From Mycobacterium shinjukuense (lineage in GTDB: Bacteria; Actinomycetota; Actinomycetes; Mycobacteriales; Mycobacteriaceae): a stretch of 64,000 nt of DNA. The stretch spans positions 2,914,001 through 2,978,000 of the forward strand of contig NZ_AP022575.1 of assembly GCF_010730055.1 (NCBI RefSeq). The letters run 5' to 3'. A model generated the notes under the pieces. It searched no databases. It was not told where the DNA came from and was given only the letters and a program-made list of their open reading frames with translations. This document shows, piece by piece, positions 26,701 to 34,825 of this stretch; positions within the stretch are counted from its first letter, which is position 1, and every line of letters starts with the position of its first letter. The position numbers were made by a program, and so were the translations under genes.

Positions 26701-27430
26701 GGTCACTGACCACGCCCGCGATCAGCACTTGGTGGGGAGCGTGCAGCACCGCCAGCTGGCAGATCATCGCGCGCAACAGCCCGCGGGCCCGGCCCACGTC
26801 ACCGTCGATCCGCACGGTCGCGCCGGCACGCAACGCGATGGTGATCGGTGCGGCGGCGATCGTCGAGTGCGCGCGCAGGAACCGTTGCAGCGCGGTGACC
26901 GTGACCGGATCGGACCGCCGTGCGGGTGGCATCTCCGGGGCCACCAAACGGGTGGCAAGCGGCTGACGTCCGACACCGACACGCACGCGGCAGAAGTCCG
27001 GATCGGCCGGTCCCCGCTCCCACATCCGCCGACCGCCGATCAACGTCCACAGCGTGTCGGGCTGGGGGTGCGTCAGTTCCAGCGACAACCGTTGGGCCGC
27101 CGCGGTTTCAGTGACACGGGTGCGCAGGCCGCTGAGGTAGGCAAGGTATTCGACGCGGTCGGCGTCGATCCCCTTGCCCCGCTGACGGCCGGGTCCGGTC
27201 ACCGCCGTCACCACCAACGAGGCCAGCATCATCACCGGGAAGGCCAGAAACATCGGGCTGCGTGCGCCGGGGGCGCCGGAGAGCAGCGCCGCCGCCATGA
27301 CGCCCAGCGTCGCGACCGACATGACCATCGGCAGCAGACGGACCAGCATGCCCGACGGTGGTGATCCCGGCACCTCGGGCGGCGCGGCAATCTCGACGTC
27401 CTCGGTGGCCACCGCCGGCCTGACGGTCAT
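23741..27430 (-). CDS. eccC4: ESX-4 secretion ATPase EccC4
   Basis: EccC4 is the FtsK/SpoIIIE-type motor of ESX-4. Two membrane helices near the N-terminus (about 30-50 and 60-77) precede a linker and three ATPase domains. Walker A loops are GATGSGKS (430-437), GAPRTGKS (760-767) and GDNGCGKT (1028-1035). The first domain keeps Walker B VVDE near 541; the second reads VVDG, degenerate as usual. From the ATG at 27430 it has 1229 residues (1236 recalled in M. tuberculosis); a start 20 codons upstream is possible. TACCTT 8 nt before this ATG suggests a leaderless mRNA. Confidence 0.96.
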   Translation of the reverse strand: MTVRPAVATEDVEIAAPPEVPGSPPSGMLVRLLPMVMSVATLGVMAAALLSGAPGARSPMFLAFPVMMLASLVVTAVTGPGRQRGKGIDADRVEYLAYLSGLRTRVTETAAAQRLSLELTHPQPDTLWTLIGGRRMWERGPADPDFCRVRVGVGRQPLATRLVAPEMPPARRSDPVTVTALQRFLRAHSTIAAAPITIALRAGATVRIDGDVGRARGLLRAMICQLAVLHAPHQVLIAGVVSDRHRDHWDWLKWLPHNQHPRSRDALGPVRMVYPTPARAHAALADAAVPRAVVIVDADESVGDGIAGAVTLAVGTGGAGAPLVIRHAGDAEPLRCPDQLDPVDAVVCARLLARCPVGDPVARRDGDSGWLTLIGIGEPTSFDPTILWRNQNHSDRLRVPIGATVDGEPVELDIKEPAERGMGPHGLCIGATGSGKSELLRTVALGMMARNSPEVLNLLLIDFKGGAAFLELARAPHVAAVITNLADEAPLVARMRDALAGELNRRQQLLRAAQLGSVADYQRARRAGAELPALPTLFIVVDEFSELLSQHPDFADTFVAIGRLGRSLGMHLLLASQRLDEGRLSGLDAHLSYRMCLKTLSASESRTVLGTLDAYQLPNTPGAAYLRSPAGEVIRFQTGYVSGPHRRIGTSPPGAATASPVRVFTARATGSVTAGAGDQPGPTVLQAVLDRLAGQGPPAHQVWLPPLEASPALDALLGDLGAEPSGLVVPIGIVDRPFEQSRTPLTVDLSGAAGNVAVVGAPRTGKSTALRTLITALAATHDPGQVQFYCLDFGGGGLAGLGALPQVGAVAGRTERQLVGRLVAELESAVRAREATLRDRGIDSIARYRRLPAVGDVDPFPDVFLVVDGWASLRHDFETLEESVTALAVQGLSFGIHVVLSASRWAEIRPALKDQIGTRIELRLGDPADSELDRRQAQHVPRNRPGRGLTHDGLHMAIALPVNGIQPRRGRGEVAPPIPLLPARVDRETVVRQAGDELGACILLGLEERRLRPVAVDFEGHSHLLVLGDNGCGKTATLRTLCREIVRTGTAARAQLFIVDYRRTLLGVVESEHLGGHAMSPPALAALLPALLDRLRARLPPADVSQEQLRARSWWSGPDLYVVVDDYDLVAAAAGNPLLSLLEYLPYARDLGLHAIVARRSGGAARALFEPLLAGLRDLGCLGLMMSGRPDEGTLLGARPPAPLPPGRGVLVTRAGDERLIQVAWSPPP

Positions 27431-27522
27431 GGTGGGCCAAGGTAGCCAGCGCAGGATCCGGGCGCAAGTCAGCTGTGGATAGCCGGACATGGGGTGATCG
27501 GGATCTGGCTAGCCTGCCGGCA
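27431..27522. promoter_or_regulatory. Divergent, probably leaderless promoters of eccC4 and eccD4
   Basis: The 92-bp gap drives eccC4 leftward and eccD4 rightward. Neither start has a ribosome-binding site. Rightward, TAGCCT ends 7 nt before the eccD4 ATG; leftward, TACCTT ends 8 nt before the eccC4 ATG. Both fit TANNNT at the distance that puts the first base of the ATG at about +1, the usual leaderless layout in mycobacteria. Confidence 0.55.
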
Positions 27523-28875
27523 ATGTCTGCATCCGATGCATCCGAGCTGCGCCGGGTCGCCGTGCATGCCGGGGACACCGTCGTTGACCTGGCGCTTCCC
27601 GCCGCGGTGCCGGTGGCCACGCTGATCCCGCTGATCGTCGACATGTTGGGCATCCGCTACGGCGAACGGGCGACCCGTTACCGGCTGTCCCGGCCGGGCG
27701 CGCCCGCTTTGCCGGGTGCGATGACGCTGGCGCAGAACGGCATCCACGACGGCGCCGTCCTGTTGTTGACCGAATCGATCACCGAGCCACCGGTTGCTCG
27801 CTGCGATGATGTGGCCGAGGCGATTTCGGCGACCCTCGCCGGCGTGGCCCGGGCCGGGGCTGGGCGCGCGACCCGGATCACCGCCGCGTTGGCCGCCGTC
27901 GGCCTTACCGGAATCGGCTGCGCGGTGTTGATCCGAAACGAGGTGAGCGCCAACGCCGCCGGTGCCACGGCCGGTGCCGCCGCGGCCGCCGGGATGGCCG
28001 CACTGGCGTTTGCCGGGATCGCGGGCCGGGCGTATCGGGACCCGATCGCCGGGCTCACGCTGAGCGTTGTCGCCACCGCATTCGCGGCGGTTGGCGGCCT
28101 GCTGGCGGTTCCCGGTGCTCTCGGCGTTCCCAACGTGTTGCTCGCCGCGATGGCAGCGGCCGTGGCCGCGGTGCTGGCAATGCGGGTAACGGGCTGTGGT
28201 GTGGTCACATTGACCGCGATGGCATGCTCGGCCGCGGTTGTCGCGGCGGCCGCGCTGGTTGGTGTGATCACCGCGGCCCCGCCTCCGATCATCGGGTCGC
28301 TGGGCATGCTGGCCTGCTTCGGACTGCTGGAGGTCGCGGCGCGGGCATCGATCGCGTTGGCCGGCTTGTCGCCTCGGCTGTCGGCGGAACCGGACCCAGA
28401 TCCCGCGGATCTGCTGGCTACCAAGGCGATCCGCGCCAGCGACTGGTTGACCAGCCTGCTGGCCGCGTTCTCGGCCACCGCCGCCCTGGGGGCCATCGTC
28501 ACCGTGCTCGCCAGCCCACACCTGAGCGGTTTCGCGGTGGCCTCCGCCGCCGGCGCGTCACTGCTGCTGCGTGCCCGGGGGTGCGACGGCGGACGAACGG
28601 TGATCTTCGCGGTCAGTGGGATCGGCGTGATGGCAACCACATTCGCCGTCGCAGCGCTTCGAGCCCCAGCGCAGGGGCCTTTGCTGGTCACGCTGACGGC
28701 GATGCTGGCCGCTGTGGCGATGTGTCTGGGTTTCGTTGCTCCCGCGATGGTCCTCTCGCCGGTCGCACGCCGAAGCGTCGAGATCCTGGAGTGTCTGGCG
28801 TTGCTCGGCCTGGTGCCGCTGACCTGCTGGGTGTGCGGCTTCTTCGGTGCCATTCGTGGCCTGGATCTGACATGA
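27523..28875 (+). CDS. eccD4: ESX-4 membrane channel component EccD4
   Basis: EccD forms the large membrane vestibule of type VII systems. The N-terminal ubiquitin-like domain covers about residues 8-85 (RRVAVHAGDTVVDLALP, AMTLAQNGIHDGAVL), followed by about eleven hydrophobic helices to the C-terminus. I used the ATG at 27523 (450 residues); the frame is open to 27475 but without homology I recognise. Its stop overlaps the mycP4 start as ATGA. Confidence 0.94.
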   Translation: MSASDASELRRVAVHAGDTVVDLALPAAVPVATLIPLIVDMLGIRYGERATRYRLSRPGAPALPGAMTLAQNGIHDGAVLLLTESITEPPVARCDDVAEAISATLAGVARAGAGRATRITAALAAVGLTGIGCAVLIRNEVSANAAGATAGAAAAAGMAALAFAGIAGRAYRDPIAGLTLSVVATAFAAVGGLLAVPGALGVPNVLLAAMAAAVAAVLAMRVTGCGVVTLTAMACSAAVVAAAALVGVITAAPPPIIGSLGMLACFGLLEVAARASIALAGLSPRLSAEPDPDPADLLATKAIRASDWLTSLLAAFSATAALGAIVTVLASPHLSGFAVASAAGASLLLRARGCDGGRTVIFAVSGIGVMATTFAVAALRAPAQGPLLVTLTAMLAAVAMCLGFVAPAMVLSPVARRSVEILECLALLGLVPLTCWVCGFFGAIRGLDLT

Positions 28876-30236
28876 CGGTGACCGGGTCCCGGGTGCTGCG
28901 GCTGTCGGTGGCGGCGGCGCTCACCGTGCTTCCCCAGTGCGGGGCACCGTCGGCACGCGCCGTCGCGCCGCCGCCGATTGACGAAAGGTGGCTGCCCGCA
29001 CCGGCATTGCCGGTGCCACCGCAGCCCACCGTGCAGCGCGAGGTCTGCACCGTGGTGGCGGCGGACGCGGACCGGGCGGCGGCGCCGGCTCAGCTCGCAG
29101 ACTTTGACCGGCCACAGATTTGGCAACTCACCCGGGGCGCCGGCCAGCGGGTCGCGATCATCGACACCGGCGTTTCGAGACACCCGCGGCTGCCCGAGCT
29201 CATCGCCGGCGGCGACTACGTGTCCACCGGCGACGGCACCCAGGATTGCGATGCGCACGGCACTCTGGTGGCCGGAATCATCGCTGCCGCACCCGATCCC
29301 GATACGGACAAGTTCAGCGGTGTAGCGCCCGACGTCACCGTGATCAGCATCCGCCAATCCAGCACCAAGTTCGCCCCGGTGGGCGACCCAACCTCCACCG
29401 GGGTCGGTGACGTGGACACCCTGGCCAAGGCCGTTCGAACGGCCGCCGATCTCGGTGCTTCGGTGATCAACATTTCGTCGGTGGCCTGCGTTGCGGCCGC
29501 GGCCGCACTCGACGACCGCGCGCTGGGCGCCGCGCTGGCGTACGCGGTCGACGTCAAGAACGCCGTCGTGGTTGCCGCCGCCGGTAATACCGGGGGCGCC
29601 GGGCAGTGTCCGGCTCAGCGGTCCGACGTCACCCAGGACACCGTTACCGTCGCCGTGAGCCCGGCCTGGTATGACGACTACGTGCTGGCCGTCGGCTCGG
29701 TGAACGCCCAGGGGACCCCGTCGGCTTTCACTCTTGCCGGCCCTTGGGTGGATGTCGCCGCCACCGGAGAGGGGGTGACCTCGCTCAGCCCGGTGGGCGA
29801 GGGGATCGTGAATATCGTTGACGGACAGGGTGGTTCGGTACCGTTGTCGGGCACCAGTTATGCCGCGCCGGTGGTCAGCGGGCTGGCCGCGCTGATCCGG
29901 GCCCGGTTCCCGGCGTTGACCGCGCGTCAGGTCATGCAGCGCATCGAGGCGACTGCCCATCATCCGCCCGCCGGATGGGATCCGCTAGTCGGCAACGGCA
30001 CGGTGGATCCGCTGGCCGCGGTCAGCACCGGCCCAATGCCACCGGCCACCGGGCCCGGGCTCGGCCCCAAACCCATAGCCACACCGGCGTCGCCACCGCC
30101 AACCCCGCCGGATCGCGCCCGGAACACCGCCCTGGCCGGCTCGGCGATCTGCCTGACGGTGCTGGCCGCCGCGGTGGCCAGCGGCCGGCTGCGCCGGCTA
30201 CGGCGGTCCGGTCACGACGGTGTCACGGGCGACTGA
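28872..30236 (+). CDS. mycP4: ESX-4 mycosin (subtilisin-like protease) MycP4
   Basis: Mycosins are membrane-anchored serine proteases needed for ESX complex stability. An N-terminal signal sequence (about 1-32) is followed by the subtilisin domain with Asp98 (IIDTGV), His129 (DAHGT), Asn239 (AAAGNTGG) and Ser329 (GTSYAAP), all present. A proline-rich linker and a C-terminal membrane helix (about 423-440) with a basic tail complete it. The 454 residues match M. tuberculosis MycP4 (455 recalled). It starts inside the eccD4 stop and its end overlaps the convergent eccB4 by 39 bp. Confidence 0.96.
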   Translation: MTVTGSRVLRLSVAAALTVLPQCGAPSARAVAPPPIDERWLPAPALPVPPQPTVQREVCTVVAADADRAAAPAQLADFDRPQIWQLTRGAGQRVAIIDTGVSRHPRLPELIAGGDYVSTGDGTQDCDAHGTLVAGIIAAAPDPDTDKFSGVAPDVTVISIRQSSTKFAPVGDPTSTGVGDVDTLAKAVRTAADLGASVINISSVACVAAAAALDDRALGAALAYAVDVKNAVVVAAAGNTGGAGQCPAQRSDVTQDTVTVAVSPAWYDDYVLAVGSVNAQGTPSAFTLAGPWVDVAATGEGVTSLSPVGEGIVNIVDGQGGSVPLSGTSYAAPVVSGLAALIRARFPALTARQVMQRIEATAHHPPAGWDPLVGNGTVDPLAAVSTGPMPPATGPGLGPKPIATPASPPPTPPDRARNTALAGSAICLTVLAAAVASGRLRRLRRSGHDGVTGD

Positions 30237-31619
30237 CGCCTGCTGCCGGCTCAGTTCCGGTCCGGCAGGCAGGGTCGCCAGCACCGGCCACGGCGCCGGC
30301 GGCGGCCCGGCCGGCAGGCCGAGGTCGTGCGCCGCGTCGTCGTCGTGAACGGCGAACCGCACCCCGGTGTCGGTGACCAGATAGCGGGTGCCCACCCGGG
30401 TGACGACCGTGGGGTCGCCGGAAAGGCCGCGCGCGGCGACGTAGGCGCTGCGGCCCGGCGGGAGATAGACGGCGTCCAGCGCGGGGCCGTGGCCGTCGGC
30501 TTGCGACAACGTCACCGCGGTGTGCCCGGCCGGCACCGGCGGCCGGCTACCCACCAGGAACTCGACGTCGGCGCCGCCCGCCGGCCCGGGCGCCCAGCTC
30601 ACGCACAGCGTGCCATCGCCACCATCCGACGGTGGCGATGCCCGGTCGGGAAAGTCGGGAAAGGAGGCCACCGGCAGGGTGTTCACCAGGGGAGCCGCGC
30701 GGATCACATCGGGCGCCACCGCGATCGCGGTGGCGCTGCCCTGCGAGTCGCTGAACCGCAGCAGATCCGCGGCGACCTGGCCGATTCGCTGGACCCCGTC
30801 GGCGAGCACCACGTAGTACTCGTCACCCTGGGCGCGGGTGACGCGCAGCACGCTGCCAACCCGAAAACCGGGCAGCGCGGCGGCCGGCCCGCCCACGCCG
30901 CGAATCCGGGGCACCGTGATTGGCGGCGCCTCCGGAACCGCGGTGAGCAAAGACGGCGACACCACGTGACGGACCCGCCCGTCCAGCCTGAGCGCGCGCA
31001 GCACCGCGGCCTCGGCAACATCGACCGCGGCCCGGCGTCCGCGGTACAGCAAATAGGCCGGCGCGTCGGATCCGGTCGCGACCAGGATGGCCTGGTCGGC
31101 GGCCAGACGACGCACGAGCGTCGAGTTCACGGGTCCGACGAGGACCGTTGTGGTCGCGTCGGTGTCGCACATGGTCCAGCTCGACTCGCCGCCGGCCAGG
31201 GGTCGGGTCAGCAACTGCGGCGCGCCCGGAATGCCCAGCAGCGGACCCCGTTTGGTGCGGGTTAACGCGGATTCGGGCACGGGCGTGGGGTTGGCGTCGG
31301 TCGCGGCGATCAACCGCGCCGAGGCCAGGTTCAGCACCGGATGCCAGGTATCGCCGACTCGCACATAGAGCGCTCCGGTCTGCCGACCCATCACGATCCG
31401 CGCCTCAGCCAGCTCGGCCGCCGGCCGCAGCAACGCGACGACCGCGCATCCCGCCAGGGCGATGACCGCCACCACGCAACCGACCGCCAGCGCCGCCGCC
31501 CGCGCCCGCCGCGGTTCGTCCAGCATGCGGATATCCCCGCGCAGCAACGCGCATTCGATGCGCCGCAGCAGCACACGGTGGCCGCTGACGTGCAGCCAGG
31601 TGGTCGCCGAGCCCGGCAC
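30198..31619 (-). CDS. eccB4: ESX-4 core component EccB4
   Basis: EccB is a single-pass protein whose large periplasmic part caps the ESX core complex. The protein opens SATTWLHVSGHRVLLRR, then one membrane helix (about 40-63) and a periplasmic domain with repeated R-type modules (RTKRGPLLGIPGAPQLL, DEYYVVLADGVQRIG, YLVTDTGVRFAV). I chose the GTG at 31619 (473 residues) because the family begins at SATTW; an ATG at 31655 is in frame. The gene is separate from eccD4-mycP4 and read toward them. No eccE is present, as expected for ESX-4. Confidence 0.94.
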   Translation of the reverse strand: MPGSATTWLHVSGHRVLLRRIECALLRGDIRMLDEPRRARAAALAVGCVVAVIALAGCAVVALLRPAAELAEARIVMGRQTGALYVRVGDTWHPVLNLASARLIAATDANPTPVPESALTRTKRGPLLGIPGAPQLLTRPLAGGESSWTMCDTDATTTVLVGPVNSTLVRRLAADQAILVATGSDAPAYLLYRGRRAAVDVAEAAVLRALRLDGRVRHVVSPSLLTAVPEAPPITVPRIRGVGGPAAALPGFRVGSVLRVTRAQGDEYYVVLADGVQRIGQVAADLLRFSDSQGSATAIAVAPDVIRAAPLVNTLPVASFPDFPDRASPPSDGGDGTLCVSWAPGPAGGADVEFLVGSRPPVPAGHTAVTLSQADGHGPALDAVYLPPGRSAYVAARGLSGDPTVVTRVGTRYLVTDTGVRFAVHDDDAAHDLGLPAGPPPAPWPVLATLPAGPELSRQQASVARDTVVTGPP

Positions 31620-31727
31620 CGATGCCCCCAATTCCCCTCGATCGCCAGCGCCCACGCTAGGCTCCCGGCCACCGGTACGTCACGATCCATCCACAGGCGC
31701 GGAGGTTTGGTCGCACCTGGCTGCGGG

Positions 31728-31733
31728 TAAAGT
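31728..31733 (+). promoter_or_regulatory. -10 box of a leaderless cutinase transcript
   Basis: TAAAGT lies 6 nt before the first cutinase GTG, with no ribosome-binding site between. The same layout (TAAAAT at 32563-32568, 6 nt before ATG) precedes the second cutinase, so both appear to have their own leaderless mRNA. Confidence 0.5.
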
Positions 31734-31739
31734 CCCGAC

Positions 31740-32543
31740 GTGACCATGCACCCCGCACGCCTGGCGGCGCGCGCCCTGGTCGGCGCGGCCGTCCTGGTGG
31801 TCGCGGCCAGCGCGACAACGGCCATCCCGGTCGCTTCCGCCACGGACTGCCCGGACGCCGAAGTCACCTTTGCCCGCGGCACCAGCGAGCCGCCCGGCAT
31901 CGGCCGGGTCGGCCACGCCTTCGTCGACGCACTGCGCCAGCAGACCAGCGGCATGACCGTCGGGGTGTATGCGGTGAACTACGCCGCCAGCCGGCTGCAG
32001 CTGCACGGCGGTGACGGCGCCAACGATGTGATCTCCCACGTCAAGTCCATCGCGTCGACCTGCCCGGCCACCAAGATCGTGTTGGGCGGCTACTCCCAGG
32101 GTGCGGGCGTCATCGACATCGTGGCCGGGGTGCCCTTGGGCGGCATCAGCTTCGGCAGTCCGCTGCCGGCCGAATACGCGGACAACATCGCGGCGGTCGC
32201 GGTTTTCGGCAATGTGGCCAACCGCACCGGTGGATCGCTGACGACGCAGAGCGCCCTGCTGGGTTCCAAGGCCATCGACCTGTGCAACCCCAGCGACCCG
32301 ATCTGTCACGCGGGCCCCGGCAACGAGTGGAGCGGACACACCGAAGGCTACGTCCCGGTGTACACCACCCAGGCGGCGAGCTTTGTCGCGGCGAAGCTGT
32401 TCGCGGCGTCACGGCCGCCGGTGGTGCAGTTGCCCGGGCCGGTCCCGCAGGCGCCCGGGCCCGCCCCGCAGCCGCCCGGGCCCGCCCCGCGGGCGCCCGG
32501 GTCGGTCGTCGGCGCCCCAGGGCCCGTGGTGCAGCCGCACTGA
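31740..32543 (+). CDS. cut3: Secreted cutinase-like esterase Cut3
   Basis: A secreted serine esterase of the cutinase family (cutinase-like proteins of mycobacteria act on lipids rather than cutin). After a signal peptide (about 1-34) comes TDCPDAEVTFARGTSEPPGIGRVG. The nucleophile is in GGYSQGAGV, the aspartate in CNPSDPIC and the histidine in SGHTEGYVPVYTTQAASF; cysteine pairs are conserved. A proline-rich tail of PGPxPQ-type repeats occupies the last 45 residues. Start is GTG 31740 or the ATG two codons later. It is adjacent to ESX-4, as Rv3451 is in M. tuberculosis. Confidence 0.94.
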   Translation: MTMHPARLAARALVGAAVLVVAASATTAIPVASATDCPDAEVTFARGTSEPPGIGRVGHAFVDALRQQTSGMTVGVYAVNYAASRLQLHGGDGANDVISHVKSIASTCPATKIVLGGYSQGAGVIDIVAGVPLGGISFGSPLPAEYADNIAAVAVFGNVANRTGGSLTTQSALLGSKAIDLCNPSDPICHAGPGNEWSGHTEGYVPVYTTQAASFVAAKLFAASRPPVVQLPGPVPQAPGPAPQPPGPAPRAPGSVVGAPGPVVQPH

Positions 32544-32574
32544 CGCACCGTCAGTAGGCCCGTAAAATCGCGGC

Positions 32575-33231
32575 ATGAGGCCTACCAGGGTAAAACCGCG
32601 CCGACGGTTCGCCAGCCTGATGGTCGCCGCAATCGCGGCGGCCGCGTTTGTGCTCGGCCCCGCACCGGCACCTCCAGCATCGGCGTCCTGCCCCGACGTG
32701 GAGGTGATCTTCGCCCGGGGAACCGGTGAGCCGCCCGGCATCGGCCGGGTGGGCCAGGCGATGGTGAGCGCATTGCGCCAACAAACCGGCAAGAGCATCA
32801 CGACATACGGGGTGAACTATCCGGCCAACAAGGACTTCCTGGCCGCCACCGACGGCGCCAATGACGCCAGCGACCACGTGCAGCAGATGGCCACTGCGTG
32901 CCCCGACACCAGGCTGGTGCTCGGTGGATACTCCCAGGGTGCCGCCGTGATCGATATCGTCACCGCCGCACCGGTGCCCGGGCTCGGCTTCACCCAACCG
33001 TTGCCGCAGGAAGCGGCCGAGCACGTCGCCGCGGTCACCCTCTTCGGGAATCCGTCCGACCGCGCGGGCGGGCTGATGACCGCCCTGAGCCCGCATTTCG
33101 CAGGCAAGATCCTCAACCTGTGCACCGAGGGCGACCCGGTCTGCTCGGACGGCAACCAATGGAAAGCGCATACCGGCTACGTGCCGGCAATGACCAACCA
33201 GGCCGCCAGCTTCGTCGCCAGCAAGATCTAA
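32575..33231 (+). CDS. cut4: Secreted cutinase-like esterase Cut4
   Basis: A second cutinase-family esterase, a close paralogue of its neighbour but without the proline-rich tail. It has a twin-basic N-terminus (KPRRRF) and hydrophobic signal segment ending near ASA (about 38), then CPDVEVIFARGTGEPPGIG, nucleophile GGYSQGAAV, aspartate in CTEGDPVC and histidine in KAHTGYVPAMTNQAASF. 218 residues. TAAAAT 6 nt before the ATG suggests a leaderless mRNA. It is convergent with truA, 2 bp apart. Confidence 0.94.
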   Translation: MRPTRVKPRRRFASLMVAAIAAAAFVLGPAPAPPASASCPDVEVIFARGTGEPPGIGRVGQAMVSALRQQTGKSITTYGVNYPANKDFLAATDGANDASDHVQQMATACPDTRLVLGGYSQGAAVIDIVTAAPVPGLGFTQPLPQEAAEHVAAVTLFGNPSDRAGGLMTALSPHFAGKILNLCTEGDPVCSDGNQWKAHTGYVPAMTNQAASFVASKI

Positions 33232-33233
33232 CT

Positions 33234-34076
33234 CTAACGCGAGCGCAGATCCCGGGTAATCACGTTCCGCGCCGCGAGCTGGTCGTCGGGTGGATAGTCC
33301 ACGCCGACCAACGTCAACCCGCGCGCCGGGGCGGCCGCGAAGTCGCTGGATCGGGCTGCGGCAGCGAGCAGCTCGCGACACCAGCCCACCGGGCGCTTAC
33401 GTTCGCCGACGGCCAGCAGCGCCCCGACCAACGACCGCACCATCGACCAGCAGAACGCGTCGGCGGTGACGTGGGCGGTGATCAGCTCACCGTCGCGCGA
33501 CCAGTCCAGCCGCTGCAGCTCGCGGATCGTGGTGGCGCCGTCGCGATGTCGGCAGAACGCGGCGAAATCGTGCAGCCCCAACAGATCCCGTGACGCCGCC
33601 GTCATGGCGGCAACATCGAGGGCACGCGGCCAGGCGGTGACATAACGAGCCCGCTGCGGCTCCACGCCGTAGGGCGCGGTGCTCAGCCGGTAGGCGTAAT
33701 GCCGGCGCAGCGCCGAAAACCGCGCGTCGAAACCCGCTGGCGCGCGGGTGATATCGCAGACGCGGACATCGGCGGGCAGAAACCGGCCCAGCCGCCGCAG
33801 CAGCGGCAGGAATTCCGGCTCACCGGCGCAGGGCCTACGTGGGTAGGCGTTCGGCACGGCGTCACCGGGCACATCGACATGGGCGACCTGCCCGGTGGCG
33901 TGCACGCCCGCATCGGTGCGCCCGGCCGCGCGCAGCCGCACCGGTGTGCGAAAAACGGTCGTCAACGCCTCATCGAGCACGCCGGCCACCGTGCGCTGCC
34001 CGGATTGCGCAGCCCAGCCGGCGAAATCGGTTCCGTCGTAGGCGATATCGAGCCGCAGACGGACGACCCCGTTAAT
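33234..34076 (-). CDS. truA: tRNA pseudouridine synthase A, with non-canonical start
   Basis: TruA makes pseudouridine at tRNA positions 38-40. The catalytic aspartate is in RAAGRTDAGVHATGQ and the C-terminal VTADAFCWSMVRSLVGALL is typical. The first canonical start codon in frame is GTG 33989, but 29 codons before it still encode the conserved VVRLRLDIAYDGTDFAGWAAQ, with no ATG, GTG or TTG up to the rplQ stop. I therefore show the gene from ATT 34076, which overlaps the rplQ stop; CTG at 34058 is another candidate. It is the last gene of the alpha operon. Confidence 0.85.
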   Translation of the reverse strand: MNGVVRLRLDIAYDGTDFAGWAAQSGQRTVAGVLDEALTTVFRTPVRLRAAGRTDAGVHATGQVAHVDVPGDAVPNAYPRRPCAGEPEFLPLLRRLGRFLPADVRVCDITRAPAGFDARFSALRRHYAYRLSTAPYGVEPQRARYVTAWPRALDVAAMTAASRDLLGLHDFAAFCRHRDGATTIRELQRLDWSRDGELITAHVTADAFCWSMVRSLVGALLAVGERKRPVGWCRELLAAAARSSDFAAAPARGLTLVGVDYPPDDQLAARNVITRDLRSR

Positions 34077-34785
34077 TCTCCGGAGCCTCGTCGGGGGCCT
34101 CGGCGGGCTTGTTGGCCTCGGCTTCGGTGGCCGGCTCGGCCTCGGCTTCGCCGACCGGCTCGGCCTCGGCTCCGGTGGCCGCCTCGGCCTCGGCTTCGGT
34201 GGCCGGCTCGGCCTCGGCTTCGCCGACCGGCTCGGCCTCGGCTTCGCCGACCGGCTCGGCCTCGGCTTCGGTGGCCGGCTCGGCCCGCTCGGCCGCAGCC
34301 TGCGTGGCCGGTGCTTCCCCGGCCGGCGCGGCCTCCCTTGCCGACTTGGCCCGCTTGGCTGGTGGCTGCTGGGCCCTGGCCTGCGCGGCAGCCACCCGGC
34401 GGGCCCGATTCGCCTCCGAGGTCACCGTCTTCTCCCGTACCAGCTCGATCACCGCCATCGGAGCGTTGTCGCCCTTGCGCGCTTCGACCTTGATGATGCG
34501 GGTGTAGCCGCCGTCGCGGTCGGCGAAAAACGGCCCGATCTCGGCGAACAACGTGTGCACCACATCCTTGTCGCGGATCTTCTTGAGCACCTCGCGCCGA
34601 TTGTGCAACGTGCCTTTCTTGGCGTGCGTGATCAGCTTCTCCGCGTATGGTCGCAGCGCCCGAGCCTTGGGTTCGGTGGTTTTTATCCGGCCGTGCTCGA
34701 ACAGCGACGTGGCCAAGTTGGCCAAAATCGCCTTCTGATGCGACGGCGACCCGCCGAGGCGAGGGCCCTTGGTGGGCTTGGGCAT
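34072..34785 (-). CDS. rplQ: 50S ribosomal protein L17 with long repeat tail
   Basis: L17 (bL17) lies near the 50S exit tunnel. Residues 1-118 form the usual domain (PTKGPRLGGSPSHQKAILAN, ITHAKKGTLHNRREVLKKI, RIIKVEARKGDNAPMAVIEL). A basic Ala-rich linker follows, then an acidic tail of seven 8-residue repeats (169-224). At 237 residues it is longer than the 180 I recall in M. tuberculosis. The ATG has AGGAG 9 nt upstream. It follows rpoA by 40 bp and overlaps the putative truA start. Confidence 0.95.
   Translation of the reverse strand: MPKPTKGPRLGGSPSHQKAILANLATSLFEHGRIKTTEPKARALRPYAEKLITHAKKGTLHNRREVLKKIRDKDVVHTLFAEIGPFFADRDGGYTRIIKVEARKGDNAPMAVIELVREKTVTSEANRARRVAAAQARAQQPPAKRAKSAREAAPAGEAPATQAAAERAEPATEAEAEPVGEAEAEPVGEAEAEPATEAEAEAATGAEAEPVGEAEAEPATEAEANKPAEAPDEAPEN
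34114..34281 (-). repeat. Seven 24-bp coding repeats in the rplQ tail
   Basis: Seven tandem 24-bp units encode EPATEAEA or EPVGEAEA with small variations (one reads EAATGAEA). The tail is acidic and probably disordered. Near-identical in-frame units are a classic site of slipped-strand length change, so this is a candidate variable-number repeat. Confidence 0.85.
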
Positions 34786-34825
34786 TGGTGAGACTCCTGT
34801 CTAAATCCCGTTCGAAGGCAGCCCG

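Noticed and set aside
34114..34281. Regular repeats that might be a CRISPR array
   Set aside because: Units are 24 bp, contiguous, without spacers, and in frame within rplQ.
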